A stretch of 64,000 bases of DNA, taken from Halovulum marinum (GTDB lineage: Bacteria > Pseudomonadota > Alphaproteobacteria > Rhodobacterales > Rhodobacteraceae). The notes below the pieces were generated by a model. It had not been told where the DNA came from. It worked only from the letters and a program-made list of their open reading frames with translations, and made no database searches. The translations under genes and the position numbers were made by a program. How positions within the stretch are numbered: position 1 is the stretch's first letter; each line of letters begins with the position of its first letter. This document shows, piece by piece, positions 10,314-19,843 of this stretch. The stretch is taken from the NCBI RefSeq assembly GCF_009697225.1, contig NZ_WIND01000006.1, forward strand, positions 62,001 through 126,000, written 5' to 3'.

Positions 10314-11612
10314 ATGGCCAAGGATATCGGCGCTACGGCGACCCTCACATTCGGCGACAAGACCCTGGAACTGCCGATGGCCAGCCCCACCCTGGGGCCG
10401 GACGTGATCGACATCCGCAAGCTCTACGCGAAGGGCGACGTGTTCACCTACGACCCGGGCTTCACCTCGACCGCATCGTGCGAAAGCGCGATCACCTATA
10501 TCGACGGCGAGAAGGGCGAGCTGCTGTACCGCGGCTACCCGATCGACCAGCTGGCCGAGAAGTCGCACTTCCTGGAAGTCTGCTACCTGCTGATCTACGG
10601 CGAGCTGCCGAGCGCCGCGCAGATGGAGGATTTCGAGAACCGCGTCACCCGCCACACCATGCTGCACGAGCAGATGACCAACTTCTACCGCGGGTTCCGG
10701 CGCGACGCGCACCCGATGGCGGTGGTCTGCGGCGTGGTCGGCGCGATGTCGGCCTTCTATCACGACTCGACCGACATCTTCGACGACTGGCAGCGCGAGG
10801 TCGCGACCATCCGGCTGATCGCGAAGATGCCGACGATCTGCGCCTGGGCGTTCAAGTACCACGTCGGCCAGCCGTTCGTGTACCCGCGCAACGACCTGAA
10901 CTACGCCGAGAACTTCCTGCACATGTGCTTCTCGGTGCCGTGCGAGGAATACAAGGTGCAGCCGGCGCTGGCCCGCGCCATGGACCGGATCTTCACCCTG
11001 CACGCGGATCACGAGCAGAACGCCTCGACCTCGACCGTGCGGCTGGCCGGCTCGTCCCAGGCCAACCCGTTCGCCTGCATCGCCGCCGGGGTCGCCTGCC
11101 TGTGGGGCCCGGCGCATGGCGGCGCCAACCAGGCCGCGCTGGAGATGCTGCGCGAGATCGGCACCGTCGACCAGATCCCCGAGTACATCGCCCGCGCCAA
11201 GGACAAGAACGACCCGTTCCGGCTGATGGGCTTCGGGCACCGGGTCTACAAGAACTACGACCCGCGCGCCAAGGTGATGCAGGAAAGCGCCAAGGAGGTG
11301 CTGGAGCTGCTGGGGGTCGAGAACAACCCCACCCTGCAGGTCGCGCAGGAGCTGGAGCGGATCGCGCTGACCGACCAGTACTTCATCGACAAGAAGCTGT
11401 ATCCGAACGTCGATTTCTACTCGGGCATCATCCTCGACGCGGTGGGCTTCCCGACCTCGATGTTCACGCCGATCTTCGCGCTGGCCCGCACCGCCGGCTG
11501 GATCTCGCAGTGGAAAGAGATGATCGCCGATCCCAGCCAGAAGATCGGCCGCCCGCGGCAGCTGTACACCGGCGCGCCGGAGCGCGACTACGTCGAGGTG
11601 GAAAATCGCTGA
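10314..11612 (+). CDS. gltA: Citrate synthase
   Basis: Citrate synthase condenses oxaloacetate and acetyl-CoA at the entry of the TCA cycle. The 432-residue product is the hexameric Gram-negative type. It has the N-terminal beta domain ([10 protein letters not shown]), the catalytic histidine in W-G-P-A-H-G-G-A-N near residue 268, and M-G-F-G-H-R-V-Y-K. The catalytic Asp region is near V-D-F-Y-S-G. The ATG at 10314 starts MAKDIG. The gene follows gltX by 70 bases, and a GC-rich hairpin lies just after its stop. Confidence 0.97.
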   Translation: MAKDIGATATLTFGDKTLELPMASPTLGPDVIDIRKLYAKGDVFTYDPGFTSTASCESAITYIDGEKGELLYRGYPIDQLAEKSHFLEVCYLLIYGELPSAAQMEDFENRVTRHTMLHEQMTNFYRGFRRDAHPMAVVCGVVGAMSAFYHDSTDIFDDWQREVATIRLIAKMPTICAWAFKYHVGQPFVYPRNDLNYAENFLHMCFSVPCEEYKVQPALARAMDRIFTLHADHEQNASTSTVRLAGSSQANPFACIAAGVACLWGPAHGGANQAALEMLREIGTVDQIPEYIARAKDKNDPFRLMGFGHRVYKNYDPRAKVMQESAKEVLELLGVENNPTLQVAQELERIALTDQYFIDKKLYPNVDFYSGIILDAVGFPTSMFTPIFALARTAGWISQWKEMIADPSQKIGRPRQLYTGAPERDYVEVENR

Positions 11613-11616
11613 TCTG

Positions 11617-11648
11617 AAGGGGCCGGCGGCGGCGCCGGCCCCCCTTTC
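11617..11648 (+). terminator. Possible weak intrinsic terminator after gltA
   Basis: GGGGCCGGC (11619-11627) pairs with GCCGGCCCC (11634-11642) around a six-base GGCGGC loop. Only a short TTT follows, so the U-tract is poor. It sits between the gltA stop and the ybaK start and may only partly stop transcription. Confidence 0.4.
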
Positions 11649-11654
11649 GCGCCC

Positions 11655-12125
11655 ATGAGCAAGTCACTGAACCGCGTGCTGGCCGACGCCGAGGCGCGCG
11701 GCCTGACCCTCGCCCCGGTGCGGCTGGAGGCGGGCACGCTGACCGCGCAGGCCGCCGCCGACGCCGTCGGCACCAGCGCCGACCAGATCGTGAAGTCGAT
11801 CGTGCTGCGCAGCCCGGACAGCGGCGAGCATGTGCTGTTCCTGACCGCGGGCGGCAATTATGTCTGCATCGACAAGGCCGCGCGCGTCGCCGGGATGGCG
11901 CTGGAAAAGGCCGACGCCGCCAGCATCCGCGCGGTGACCGGCTTCGCCATCGGCGGCGTCTCGCCGTTCGGGCACGCCACGCCGCTGCGCACCTGGCTGG
12001 ACCCGAAGGTGATGACCTACGCCACGGTCTGGGCCGCCGCCGGCACGCCGCACCACGTGTTCGAGATCGCGCCGCCGGTGCTGAAACGGGCCACCGGCGC
12101 GGCCGAGGCCGACTTCACACGATGA
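11655..12125 (+). CDS. YbaK/ProX-type aminoacyl-tRNA deacylase
   Basis: Proteins with this domain hydrolyse mischarged tRNAs such as Cys- or Ala-tRNA-Pro in trans. The 156-residue protein is a single YbaK/prolyl-tRNA-synthetase-associated domain. It shows I-V-K-S-I-V-L (the lysine needed by the family), the G-G-V-S-P-F-G-H motif and a C-terminal H-V-F-E-I. It is free-standing with no synthetase fusion. Its end overlaps the convergent lpxB end by 11 bases. The substrate tRNA cannot be read from sequence. Confidence 0.9.
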   Translation: MSKSLNRVLADAEARGLTLAPVRLEAGTLTAQAAADAVGTSADQIVKSIVLRSPDSGEHVLFLTAGGNYVCIDKAARVAGMALEKADAASIRAVTGFAIGGVSPFGHATPLRTWLDPKVMTYATVWAAAGTPHHVFEIAPPVLKRATGAAEADFTR

Positions 12126-13296
12126 CCGACAGCACCGACCGGGCCGCGCGCAGGCCCGGGCTGTCGCCGCCCTGCCCCAGCGCCCGCATCGCGGCGTCGA
12201 AGCCGTCGATCTGCCGCGCGCGCGCCTCGGGATCGTCCAGCAGCCGGCCGGTGGCGCCTGTCAGCGCCCGCGGCGTGGCGGCCTCGAACAGGAACTCGGG
12301 GATGATCGGCCGGTCCTGCAGGATGTTCACCAGCGACGCGTAGCGCACCTTCACCAGCCGCCGGGCAAGGAACGCGCTGAGCGTGCTGGCGCGGTAGGCG
12401 ACGACCATCGGTGTGCCGGCGCGGGCCAGTTCCAGCGACACCGTGCCCGACACCGCCAGCGCCGCGTCGGCGGCGGCGAAGGCGCGGCGCTTGCGGGTCT
12501 CGGCCTCGGCGCCGCCCGGCGCGGCCGGGTCCAGCACCACCGGATCGCCCGGCGCGCCGGAGAACAGCCCGGCCACCGCCGCGGCGCGCGCGGCGACGGT
12601 CGGGATCACCACCCGCATCCCCGGATGGTTCGGCGCCAACCGCTCCAGCACCTGCCGGAACAGCGCGCCGTGCCGCGCCACCTCGCCGGCGCGCGAGCCC
12701 GGCAGCACGCAGAGCAGCGGCGCGTCCGGCGCGATGCCGTGCGCGGCGCGGAACGCGGCGGTTTCCGCCGGGGACGCCGGCGGCGTCTCGATCACCGGGT
12801 GGCCGACGAAATCGCAGCTCATCCCGGCGGCGGTCATGTACGGCGGCTCGAACGGCAGCAGCGCCAGCACATGGTCGATGACCTTCGCCATCTTCGCCGC
12901 GCGCCCCGGCCGCCAGGCCCAGACCGAGGGCGCGACATAGTGCACCGTGCGCAGCCCGGGCAGCGCCGCGCGGGCGCGTCCGGCCACGCGCAGGCAGAAA
13001 TCCGGGCTGTCGATGGTGACCAGCGCGTCGGGCCGCGCCTCGGCCACCGCCGCGCCGGTGCGGCGGATCAGGCGCAGCAGTTCCGGCAGGCGCGGCAAAA
13101 CCTCGGTCAGGCCCATCACCGACAGCCGGTCCATCGGCAGCAGGCTGTCCAGCCCCTCGTCCTGCATCAGCGGCCCGCCGATGCCGGTGAACCGGACATC
13201 GCCGCCGGTCTGCCGTTTCAGCCCCGCCATCAGCGCCGCGCCCAGCCGGTCGCCCGACGGCTCGCCCGCGATCAGGAACAGGTGCGGCGGGCTCAC
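12115..13296 (-). CDS. lpxB: Lipid-A-disaccharide synthase
   Basis: LpxB joins UDP-diacylglucosamine and lipid X to give the lipid A disaccharide at the inner face of the cytoplasmic membrane. The 393-residue GT19 protein has the family's N-terminal A-G-E-P-S-G-D motif, Y-V-A-P-S-V-W-A-W and L-P-G-S-R. The C-terminal block contains G-T-V-S-L-E. A GTG at 13296 is the preferred start because its GTGA overlaps the lpxI stop and gives the conserved L-F-L-I-A-G-E-P near the N-terminus. A GTG five codons upstream is also in frame. It is the last gene of the envelope operon. Confidence 0.95.
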   Translation of the reverse strand: MSPPHLFLIAGEPSGDRLGAALMAGLKRQTGGDVRFTGIGGPLMQDEGLDSLLPMDRLSVMGLTEVLPRLPELLRLIRRTGAAVAEARPDALVTIDSPDFCLRVAGRARAALPGLRTVHYVAPSVWAWRPGRAAKMAKVIDHVLALLPFEPPYMTAAGMSCDFVGHPVIETPPASPAETAAFRAAHGIAPDAPLLCVLPGSRAGEVARHGALFRQVLERLAPNHPGMRVVIPTVAARAAAVAGLFSGAPGDPVVLDPAAPGGAEAETRKRRAFAAADAALAVSGTVSLELARAGTPMVVAYRASTLSAFLARRLVKVRYASLVNILQDRPIIPEFLFEAATPRALTGATGRLLDDPEARARQIDGFDAAMRALGQGGDSPGLRAARSVLSVIV

Positions 13297-14156
13297 GGCT
13301 CGCGCGCCCACAGGAACAGCCCCAGCTGGTCGGCGCGGGCGATGGTCTCGGCCTCGCCCAGGATCAGCACGCCGCCGGCCTGCACCACCACCCCCGCCAG
13401 CCCCGCGGCATGGGCCGCGGCGACAGTCTGCGGGCCGATCGCCGGCAGGTCAGTGCGCCAGTCCTGGCCGGGTTTCGGCGCCTTCAGCAGCACGCCGTTG
13501 GCGCCCTCGGGATCGGGGCGGAACGGCGCGCCGGTGCGGGCGACGAAATCCAGCATCGCGTCGGTGCCCTGGATGCTCTCGGTGGCCAGGCAGATGCCCT
13601 GCGCCACCACCGCGCCCTGGCCGACGTCGACCTGCCCCAGCGCCTGCACGATGGCGGCGGCGCGCGCCGCGTCCTGGCGGTCGGCATCCGAGGGCTGGGT
13701 CCGGGTCAGCACGCCGGGGCGGGCGATCAGGTGCGACAGCAGCCGGTGCGCGCCGACGATGCTCAGCCCCTCGGCCTCGAAGATCTCCGAGACGATGCGC
13801 AGCGCGGTGTCGTCGCCCGAGCGCATCGCCCGGAACAGCAGCGGCGCCAGCCGGATCGCCTTGAGATCGAAGCGCATCGGGCTGAGCCGCGGCCGCCGCA
13901 CGCCGCCGGCGAAGGTGACCTGGGTGCAGCCGGCGCGGCGCAGCGCCGCGAACAGCTTGCCGGGCTTCTCGAACACCGCCGGGACCACCGGGTGCTCCTC
14001 GGCCCAGGACAGGCGGATGCCCTCGAAGATCACGACCAGATAGGGGCGCTTGCGGCGGCGGCATTCCTCGGCCAGCATCCGCGGCAGCTCTCCGGTGCCG
14101 GCGACGATGGCCAGGGCGCCCGCGGGATCGGGCTTTCGGACCGGGGAGGCGGGCAT
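13293..14156 (-). CDS. lpxI: UDP-2,3-diacylglucosamine hydrolase, LpxI type
   Basis: LpxI cleaves UDP-diacylglucosamine to lipid X, the step done by LpxH in enterobacteria. The 287-residue protein (DUF1009) begins with A-I-V-A-G-T-G-E-L-P. It contains V-T-F-A-G-G-V-R-R-P near residue 90, V-V-A-Q-G-I-C-L-A-T-E and the C-terminal G-V-V-V-Q-A-G-G block. It lies between lpxA and lpxB, the standard alphaproteobacterial position, with a four-base overlap to lpxB. Confidence 0.95.
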   Translation of the reverse strand: MPASPVRKPDPAGALAIVAGTGELPRMLAEECRRRKRPYLVVIFEGIRLSWAEEHPVVPAVFEKPGKLFAALRRAGCTQVTFAGGVRRPRLSPMRFDLKAIRLAPLLFRAMRSGDDTALRIVSEIFEAEGLSIVGAHRLLSHLIARPGVLTRTQPSDADRQDAARAAAIVQALGQVDVGQGAVVAQGICLATESIQGTDAMLDFVARTGAPFRPDPEGANGVLLKAPKPGQDWRTDLPAIGPQTVAAAHAAGLAGVVVQAGGVLILGEAETIARADQLGLFLWAREP

Positions 14157-14165
14157 GGCGGCCGC

Positions 14166-14966
14166 TCAGCCCGGGGTCGTCAGGTGGCGCGCCGAGCTGT
14201 CGGAGATGAAGTCCAGGACCTCGGCCACCAGCGGGTTGTCGCCGTGCGCCTCGGTCACGCCGGCGATGCGCTCGGTCAGCGTGCCCTCGCCCTGGAACAG
14301 CGCGGCATAGGCGGCGCGCAGCCCGTTGATGTGTTCCTTGTCGGCGCCGCGGCGCTTCAGCCCGACCAGGTTCAGCCCGGCCAGGTGCGCACGCTCGCCC
14401 AGCGCGGTGCCGTAGGGGATCACGTCGGCGGCGATGCCGGCAAGCCCGCCGATCATCGCGCCGGCGCCGATGCGGCAGTTCTGGTGCACCGCGGCCAGCC
14501 CGCCGATCACCGCCCGGTCGCCGACGCTGACATGCCCGCCCAGCGTCGCCGCATTGGCGAAGATCGTGCCGTCGCCGACGATGCAGTCGTGGCCGACGTG
14601 GACGTGGTTCATGAACAGGTTGCCCGAGCCGACGCGGGTGACGCCGCCGCCGCCGACGGTGCCGGGGTTCATGGTGACGTATTCGCGGATCGCGTTGTCG
14701 TCGCCGATCTCGAGCAGCGTGCGCTCGCCCTGGTACTTCAGGTCCTGCGGGCGCTGGCCGAGCGAGGCGAAGGGGAAGATCACGTTGCGCCGGCCGATCA
14801 CCGTGTGCCCGTCGATCGAGACATGCGACTTCAGTTCGGTCCCGTCGCCGATGGTGACGTCGTCGCCGACCACGCAATAGGCGCCGATGCGGACGTCGGC
14901 GCCGATGGCGGCACCCTCGCCGACGATGGCAGAGGGGTGGATCTGCGCGGTTGCGTCGATCGGCAT
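14166..14966 (-). CDS. lpxA: UDP-N-acetylglucosamine acyltransferase
   Basis: LpxA adds the first 3-hydroxyacyl chain in lipid A synthesis. The 266-residue protein is a left-handed beta helix built from hexapeptide repeats (I-G-x-D and V-G-x-G patterns through about residue 190). The catalytic histidine lies in V-G-H-D-C (His126). A C-terminal helical domain follows. The neighbours fabZ and lpxI complete the usual early lipid A cluster. lpxD, often found between bamA and fabZ in other proteobacteria, is not here. Confidence 0.97.
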   Translation of the reverse strand: MPIDATAQIHPSAIVGEGAAIGADVRIGAYCVVGDDVTIGDGTELKSHVSIDGHTVIGRRNVIFPFASLGQRPQDLKYQGERTLLEIGDDNAIREYVTMNPGTVGGGGVTRVGSGNLFMNHVHVGHDCIVGDGTIFANAATLGGHVSVGDRAVIGGLAAVHQNCRIGAGAMIGGLAGIAADVIPYGTALGERAHLAGLNLVGLKRRGADKEHINGLRAAYAALFQGEGTLTERIAGVTEAHGDNPLVAEVLDFISDSSARHLTTPG

Positions 14967-14970
14967 GGGC

Positions 14971-15450
14971 TCAGCCCTCCGCCTCGGGGCGCTGGATCAT
15001 GGCCATGAACTCGGCCTCGGCGGCGACCTCGTCGCCGACGCTGGCGGCGCCGCTGAACTTCCACACCTTGGCGCCCTTGCGGATCACCTGCACGTGCAGC
15101 TCCAGCTGGTCGCCGGGCTCGACCACGCGCCGGAACCGCGCCTTGTCGATGCCCATGAAGTAGACCAGCGCGCCGCTGTCGTTCAGGTCCGTCGACCACG
15201 ACACCAGCGCGGTGGCGGACTGCGCCATCGCCTCGATGATGATCACCCCGGGCAGTACCGGCTTGGCCGGGAAGTGGCCGGCGAAGTAGGGCTCGTTGGC
15301 GGTGACGTTCTTCACGCCGACCGCCCGCTCGGACGGCACCATGTTGATCACCCGGTCGATGTACAGGAACGGGTAGCGATGCGGGATCAGCCGCTTGATC
15401 AGGTGGATGTCGGCCTGGCCAAGCTCCGGGTCGACGGCTGTGTGTCCCAT
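14971..15450 (-). CDS. fabZ: 3-hydroxyacyl-ACP dehydratase
   Basis: FabZ dehydrates 3-hydroxyacyl-ACP in fatty-acid elongation and competes with LpxA for hydroxyacyl-ACP. The 159-residue hot-dog-fold protein carries the catalytic His59 in A-G-H-F-P and Glu73 in I-I-E-A-M-A-Q. It starts four bases from lpxA in the same operon. The N-terminus is about ten residues longer than in E. coli. Confidence 0.96.
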   Translation of the reverse strand: MGHTAVDPELGQADIHLIKRLIPHRYPFLYIDRVINMVPSERAVGVKNVTANEPYFAGHFPAKPVLPGVIIIEAMAQSATALVSWSTDLNDSGALVYFMGIDKARFRRVVEPGDQLELHVQVIRKGAKVWKFSGAASVGDEVAAEAEFMAMIQRPEAEG

Positions 15451-15457
15451 GGTCGTC

Positions 15458-16075
15458 CTACTCCTCGTCGCCCGGTGGATCGGTGTCGGTCGCGGCGTCG
15501 CCGGCGTCCGGGTCTTGGTGCTGCTCGCCCACGAAGGTCGTGTCCAAGCGTTTAATCGCCTCGTCGGTGATGTTCAAATCCTGTTTTGCGATCAGTACCG
15601 AGCGCTGCTCGATGATCGCCACCGCGCCGGTCTGCTCGAGGATCTCCAGCAGCACCGGGCCGACGCGGCGGAAGAACTCGCGGCGGCGGCGCTCGATCCG
15701 CTGGTTCAGCTGCGCGGCCTTCTCCTCCTGCTCGCGGCGGGTGGCGACGACCTTCTCGTCGAAGGCGTCGGCCAGGCGGCGGAATTCGTTCGGCTCCAGC
15801 TCGCTGCGGCGCTGGGTCAGGGTCCGCTCCTCGGCCTCGAACTGCCGGTCGAGCTGCTCGCCCTCGGCGCGCAGCGCGTCGGCCTCGGCCTCGTTCCGGT
15901 CGATGATCTGCCGGCCGTGGCGCGAGCCCGAGAACAGCCGGTCCTGGTCGAGGATCAGGAACGCCGGCGGTTGCTCGGCGCTGCGCGCGACCGGGAAATC
16001 GCCGTCCTGCGCCGCCACCGGCGCCGCCGGCAGCAGCACCGCCAGCAGCGCGAGGACATGCCGCCGGGCGGGCAT
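15458..16075 (-). CDS. OmpH/Skp-family periplasmic chaperone
   Basis: Skp-type proteins hold unfolded outer-membrane proteins in the periplasm and pass them to BamA. The 205-residue product has a signal peptide ending near A-V-A-A-Q (residues 1-23). A long charged coiled-coil region (about 55-140, rich in Glu, Arg and Gln) follows, and the tail is acidic and rich in Asp, Pro and Thr. The ATG at 16075 is two bases after the bamA stop. The pairing with bamA supports the call, although sequence conservation in this family is low. Confidence 0.85.
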   Translation of the reverse strand: MPARRHVLALLAVLLPAAPVAAQDGDFPVARSAEQPPAFLILDQDRLFSGSRHGRQIIDRNEAEADALRAEGEQLDRQFEAEERTLTQRRSELEPNEFRRLADAFDEKVVATRREQEEKAAQLNQRIERRRREFFRRVGPVLLEILEQTGAVAIIEQRSVLIAKQDLNITDEAIKRLDTTFVGEQHQDPDAGDAATDTDPPGDEE

Positions 16076-16077
16076 GC

Positions 16078-18417
16078 TCAGAACCGGGTGTCGATCGTCA
16101 CCCGGAAGAATTCTTCCTCGTCGAAGGATTCCTTGACGATCGGGCGGGCGAAGTTGAAGCGCAGCGGCCCGATCGCGGTGTCCCAGAACAGCGACACGCC
16201 GGCCGAGCTGCGCAGGTTGAAGCTGTCGTCGACGGTGCCCGAGGCGCCGGCGGTGTCGTACAGCGACCAGAGCGAGCCGACATCGGCGAACACGCCGCCG
16301 TAGATCCCCAGATCGGGCGGCAGGCCGACCGGGAACGTCGCCTCCAGCCGCGCCACCGCGAACATGTTGCCGCCGAGCGCGTCGTTGACGTTCTCGGTGC
16401 CGCCGGTGCCGCCGCAGGCGGTGCAGACGTCGCGCGGGCCGAGGCCGCCGCGCTCGAACCCGCGGAAGCTGTCGCCGCCCAGCACGAACCGGTCGATGAA
16501 GCGCGATTCGTCGTTGAACGACACCAGCGCGCCGCCCTCGACCTCGGCGCTGAGCACGACCTCCTCGTCGAACAGGCTGGTGTAGGTGCGGGCGGTGGCG
16601 GTGGTCTTGGAGTACTGCGGGCCGCCGCCGAGACCGTTCAGTTCCTGGTCGAGGCTGAAGATGAAGCCGGCGGTCGGGTCGATCGGCGAGTTGCGCTTGT
16701 CCAGCGTGTAGGTGAAGCCGACGCCGAGGCTGAACTCCTCGCCCGCCTCGCGCTGCAGGATCGGCGACACCGCGCTGTCGACGACGTCGATCTTGTCCTG
16801 GCTGACACGCAGGCGCACCGACAGGCGCGAATCCTCGGACAGCGGGAAGCCGACGAACGGCTGCAGCCCGGCGCGGGTGGTGTTGATCGAGGACTCGTCG
16901 TACTCGAACTCGCGGTAGAACGCGGTGAACCCCGCCGACAGGTTCTGGTCGAAAACCTTCGGCTCGACGAAACGGAACGAGACAACGTTGCTTTCCGCGC
17001 CCGAGGCCAGCTCCAGCGAGATTGCCTGCCCGCGGCCCAGGAAGTTGCGCTCGGACAGCGAGACGGTGCCGGTGATCCCCTCGGACGAGCCGTAGGCGGC
17101 GCCGAAGGTCAGCGAGCCGGTGGGACGTTCCTCGACATCGACGGTGATGATCGCGCGGCCCGGCGCGGAGCCTTCGCGCACCCGCACCTCGACCCGCTCG
17201 AAGAAGCCCAGCGCGCGCAGCCGCTGCTCGGCCTCGCGCAGCTCGCGGGCGTTGAAGGCGTCGCCCTCGACCACCCGGAACTCGCGCCGGATCACCCGGT
17301 CGACGGTCTCGCGGTTGCCGCGGATGTCGATCCGCTCGACGAACACGCGCGGCCCCTCGATCAGCTCGAAGTCGATGTTGACGCGGCCCCGCGCCACGTC
17401 GCGGGTGACGCGCGGCGTGACCTCGACGAAGGCGAAACCCTTCTGCCCGGCGAGGAACGACATCCGCTCGACGATGCGGTCGAGCTTCTTGGCGGAGTAG
17501 GTCTCGCCGGGGCGGACGTTGATCAGCGCCGCGAACTCGGCCTCGTTCAGACCCGGCGCGAAGACGGTGACACCCATCTGGCCGAAATCCCACTGCGCGC
17601 CCTCGTCGATGCGGAACGTCAGGAAGAATGCGTCGCGCTCGCGCGCGAACTCGGCCGAGGCGGCGGTGACCTGGAAATCGACGTAGCCGCGGTCGAGGTA
17701 GAAGTCCCGCAGCAGCTGCTTGTCCAGCTCCAGCCGCTCCTGGTTGTAGGTGTCGTTGGTGAACAGCCAGCTCAGCAGCCCGGCCTGCCCGGTCTCGATC
17801 ACCCGCCGCAGCCGGCGGTCGGAATAGGCCTCGTTGCCGACGAAGCTGATGCGCTGCACCTCGGTGATCGCGCCCTCGCGGATCTCGTAGACCAGGTTGA
17901 CCCGGTTGTCGTCCAGCCGGATGATCTTCGGCACCACGGTCGCGTTGATGCGGCCGGACTGGGCGTAGAGCTGCTGGATCGCCTGCGCGTCGGCCTCGGC
18001 CCTGGCGCGCGAGAACGGCTGCCGCGCGCGCAGCGAGACGACCTCGGCCAGCGCATCGTCGTCCAGCCGCTGGTTGCCCTCGTAGTTGATGAAGTTGATG
18101 GTCGGGTTCTCGACCACCTCGATTACGACGCGCCCGCCGGCGGGCGTGACCGAGACGTCCTCGAACAGGCCGGTGTCGAACAGGCGCTGCAGCGCCGCGT
18201 TCAGTTCGGCGGTGTCCGCCACCGCGCCCTGCTCCAGCCCCGAGAACACCCGGATGGTGTCGTCCTCGACCCGCCGGTTGCCCTCGACCACGATCTGTCC
18301 GACCCGAACCGCCTGCGCCTGCGCCAGCGGCGCCGCCGCCGCGACGAGCAGCGCGACGCTTGCCGCGAAGCTGGTGATGTGCCTGCGACCCGGTACCTGG
18401 ACTGCCCGCCCTGTCAT
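16078..18417 (-). CDS. bamA: Outer-membrane protein assembly factor BamA
   Basis: BamA is the central barrel of the BAM complex, inserting beta-barrel proteins into the outer membrane. The 779-residue precursor has a signal peptide (to about residue 38, ending A-Q-A-Q). Five POTRA domains follow (the first begins V-R-V-G-Q-I-V-V-E-G-N-R-R-V). The 16-strand Omp85 barrel contains the loop motif F-R-G-F and the protein ends in a C-terminal Phe. The ATG at 18417 is chosen over an upstream in-frame start because it yields a proper signal peptide. Operon position after rseP is conserved. Confidence 0.96.
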   Translation of the reverse strand: MTGRAVQVPGRRHITSFAASVALLVAAAAPLAQAQAVRVGQIVVEGNRRVEDDTIRVFSGLEQGAVADTAELNAALQRLFDTGLFEDVSVTPAGGRVVIEVVENPTINFINYEGNQRLDDDALAEVVSLRARQPFSRARAEADAQAIQQLYAQSGRINATVVPKIIRLDDNRVNLVYEIREGAITEVQRISFVGNEAYSDRRLRRVIETGQAGLLSWLFTNDTYNQERLELDKQLLRDFYLDRGYVDFQVTAASAEFARERDAFFLTFRIDEGAQWDFGQMGVTVFAPGLNEAEFAALINVRPGETYSAKKLDRIVERMSFLAGQKGFAFVEVTPRVTRDVARGRVNIDFELIEGPRVFVERIDIRGNRETVDRVIRREFRVVEGDAFNARELREAEQRLRALGFFERVEVRVREGSAPGRAIITVDVEERPTGSLTFGAAYGSSEGITGTVSLSERNFLGRGQAISLELASGAESNVVSFRFVEPKVFDQNLSAGFTAFYREFEYDESSINTTRAGLQPFVGFPLSEDSRLSVRLRVSQDKIDVVDSAVSPILQREAGEEFSLGVGFTYTLDKRNSPIDPTAGFIFSLDQELNGLGGGPQYSKTTATARTYTSLFDEEVVLSAEVEGGALVSFNDESRFIDRFVLGGDSFRGFERGGLGPRDVCTACGGTGGTENVNDALGGNMFAVARLEATFPVGLPPDLGIYGGVFADVGSLWSLYDTAGASGTVDDSFNLRSSAGVSLFWDTAIGPLRFNFARPIVKESFDEEEFFRVTIDTRF

Positions 18418-18457
18418 CTTGCCTCTGCCCCCGTTGCCACCTTTTGACGCGCGCCGG

Positions 18458-19807
18458 TCAGCTGACCAGCAACCGCACAAGATCGTTATATGTAGCCATT
18501 AGCATGAGCAACAGCACCATAGCTAGTCCCAGAGACATCGCGATGCGCATAATGGATTCGGCCGGAGGCCGGCCTGCAACAGCCTCGTAGCCGAACATCA
18601 GCAGGTGGCCGCCGTCCAGCACCGGAATCGGGAACAGGTTCAGCATGCCCACCGCGGTCGAGATCACCGCAATCAGCGTGATCAGGTTGCCCGCGCCCTG
18701 CGCCGCGCTGGCGCCCGAGATCTGCGCGATGCCCAGCGGCCCCTGCAGATTGTCGACACTCAGGTTGCCGGCGATGATGTGGCCGATACCGGTCAGCGAC
18801 AGGGTGATGATCTCCCACATCCGCTCGACGCCGATGGCCAGCGCGCGCCACGGCGTCGGGGTCCGGGTCAGCGGGTAGATCAGGACGTCGCCGCCGACGC
18901 CGATCATCACCCGCGTCTCGACGGTGCCGTCGGGGTTCACCCGCTCGACCTCGCGCGGGGTGATCGGCAGGGTCAGCAGCACGTCGCCGCGCACCACCTC
19001 CAGCTCCAGCTCGTCGCCGCCCGAGTTCAGCACCACGTCGCGCAGATCGCCGAACGAATGCAGCCGTTCGCCGTCGGCCGCGCGGATGAAGTCGCCCGGT
19101 TTCAGACCGGCGTTCGCCGCCGCCGACAGCGGCTCGACCCCCTGCACCAGCGGCGGCAGCGGGAACGGCGTGGTCAGCTCCAGCCGGCGGCCGTCGCGCT
19201 CGACCAGCAGGCGGACCGGACCGGCGGTCTCCATCTCGTTCGCGGCTTCGTAGAGCTCGGCGAAATCGGCCACCGGCGCGCCGTTCAGTTCCAGGATCAG
19301 ATCGCCGCGGCGCAGATCGCTCGCCTGCTGCCCCGGCAGCACGCTGACCTCGCCGACGCGGGCACCGTCGGCCGGCACCCCGGCCCACAGCGCGATCAGC
19401 CCGAACACCAGGATCGACAGGATGAAGTTGGCCACCGGGCCCGCCGCGACGGTCAGCGCCCGGCGCCACAGCGCGGCGCCGTGGAAGCTGTGCGCGCGCT
19501 CGGTCTCGCTCAGCGCCTCCAGGTGCTTGGGGTCGGTGCGGGACGAGCCGTCGGTATCGCCGACGAACTTGACGTAGCCGCCCAGCGGCAGCGCCGAGAC
19601 CTGCCAGCGGGTGCCGCGGCGGTCGACCCAGGCGCCCAGCCGGGGGCCGAAGCCCATCGAGAACACCTCGGCGCGAATGCCGCACCAGCGGCCGACGATG
19701 TAGTGCCCGTATTCGTGCACGAACACGACGACGCCGAGGACGACGACGAAGGCGATCGCCGACGACAGGAAACCGCCGACGACCGGAAGGTCCGAAATGA
19801 ATTCCAT
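18458..19807 (-). CDS. rseP: RseP-type site-2 intramembrane protease
   Basis: This zinc protease cuts membrane-embedded substrates, typically anti-sigma factors and remnant signal peptides. The 449-residue protein has the first metal motif H-E-Y-G-H (31-35) in a membrane helix. Two PDZ domains (about 120-290; G-V-E-P-L-S-A-A-A-N-A-G and similar) follow, then the second metal site N-L-F-P-I-P-V-L-D-G-G-H. A final helix is at the C-terminus. It lies between dxr and bamA as in most proteobacteria. Confidence 0.95.
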   Translation of the reverse strand: MEFISDLPVVGGFLSSAIAFVVVLGVVVFVHEYGHYIVGRWCGIRAEVFSMGFGPRLGAWVDRRGTRWQVSALPLGGYVKFVGDTDGSSRTDPKHLEALSETERAHSFHGAALWRRALTVAAGPVANFILSILVFGLIALWAGVPADGARVGEVSVLPGQQASDLRRGDLILELNGAPVADFAELYEAANEMETAGPVRLLVERDGRRLELTTPFPLPPLVQGVEPLSAAANAGLKPGDFIRAADGERLHSFGDLRDVVLNSGGDELELEVVRGDVLLTLPITPREVERVNPDGTVETRVMIGVGGDVLIYPLTRTPTPWRALAIGVERMWEIITLSLTGIGHIIAGNLSVDNLQGPLGIAQISGASAAQGAGNLITLIAVISTAVGMLNLFPIPVLDGGHLLMFGYEAVAGRPPAESIMRIAMSLGLAMVLLLMLMATYNDLVRLLVS

Positions 19808-19843
19808 GACACCTACCTGTCCAGTTCTTCCGGCGTTGCGGGA

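Noticed and set aside
7625-10420. Minus-strand frame of 931 codons spanning gltX and comEC
   Set aside because: It is antisense to gltX and out of frame with comEC. Its composition is shadow-like.
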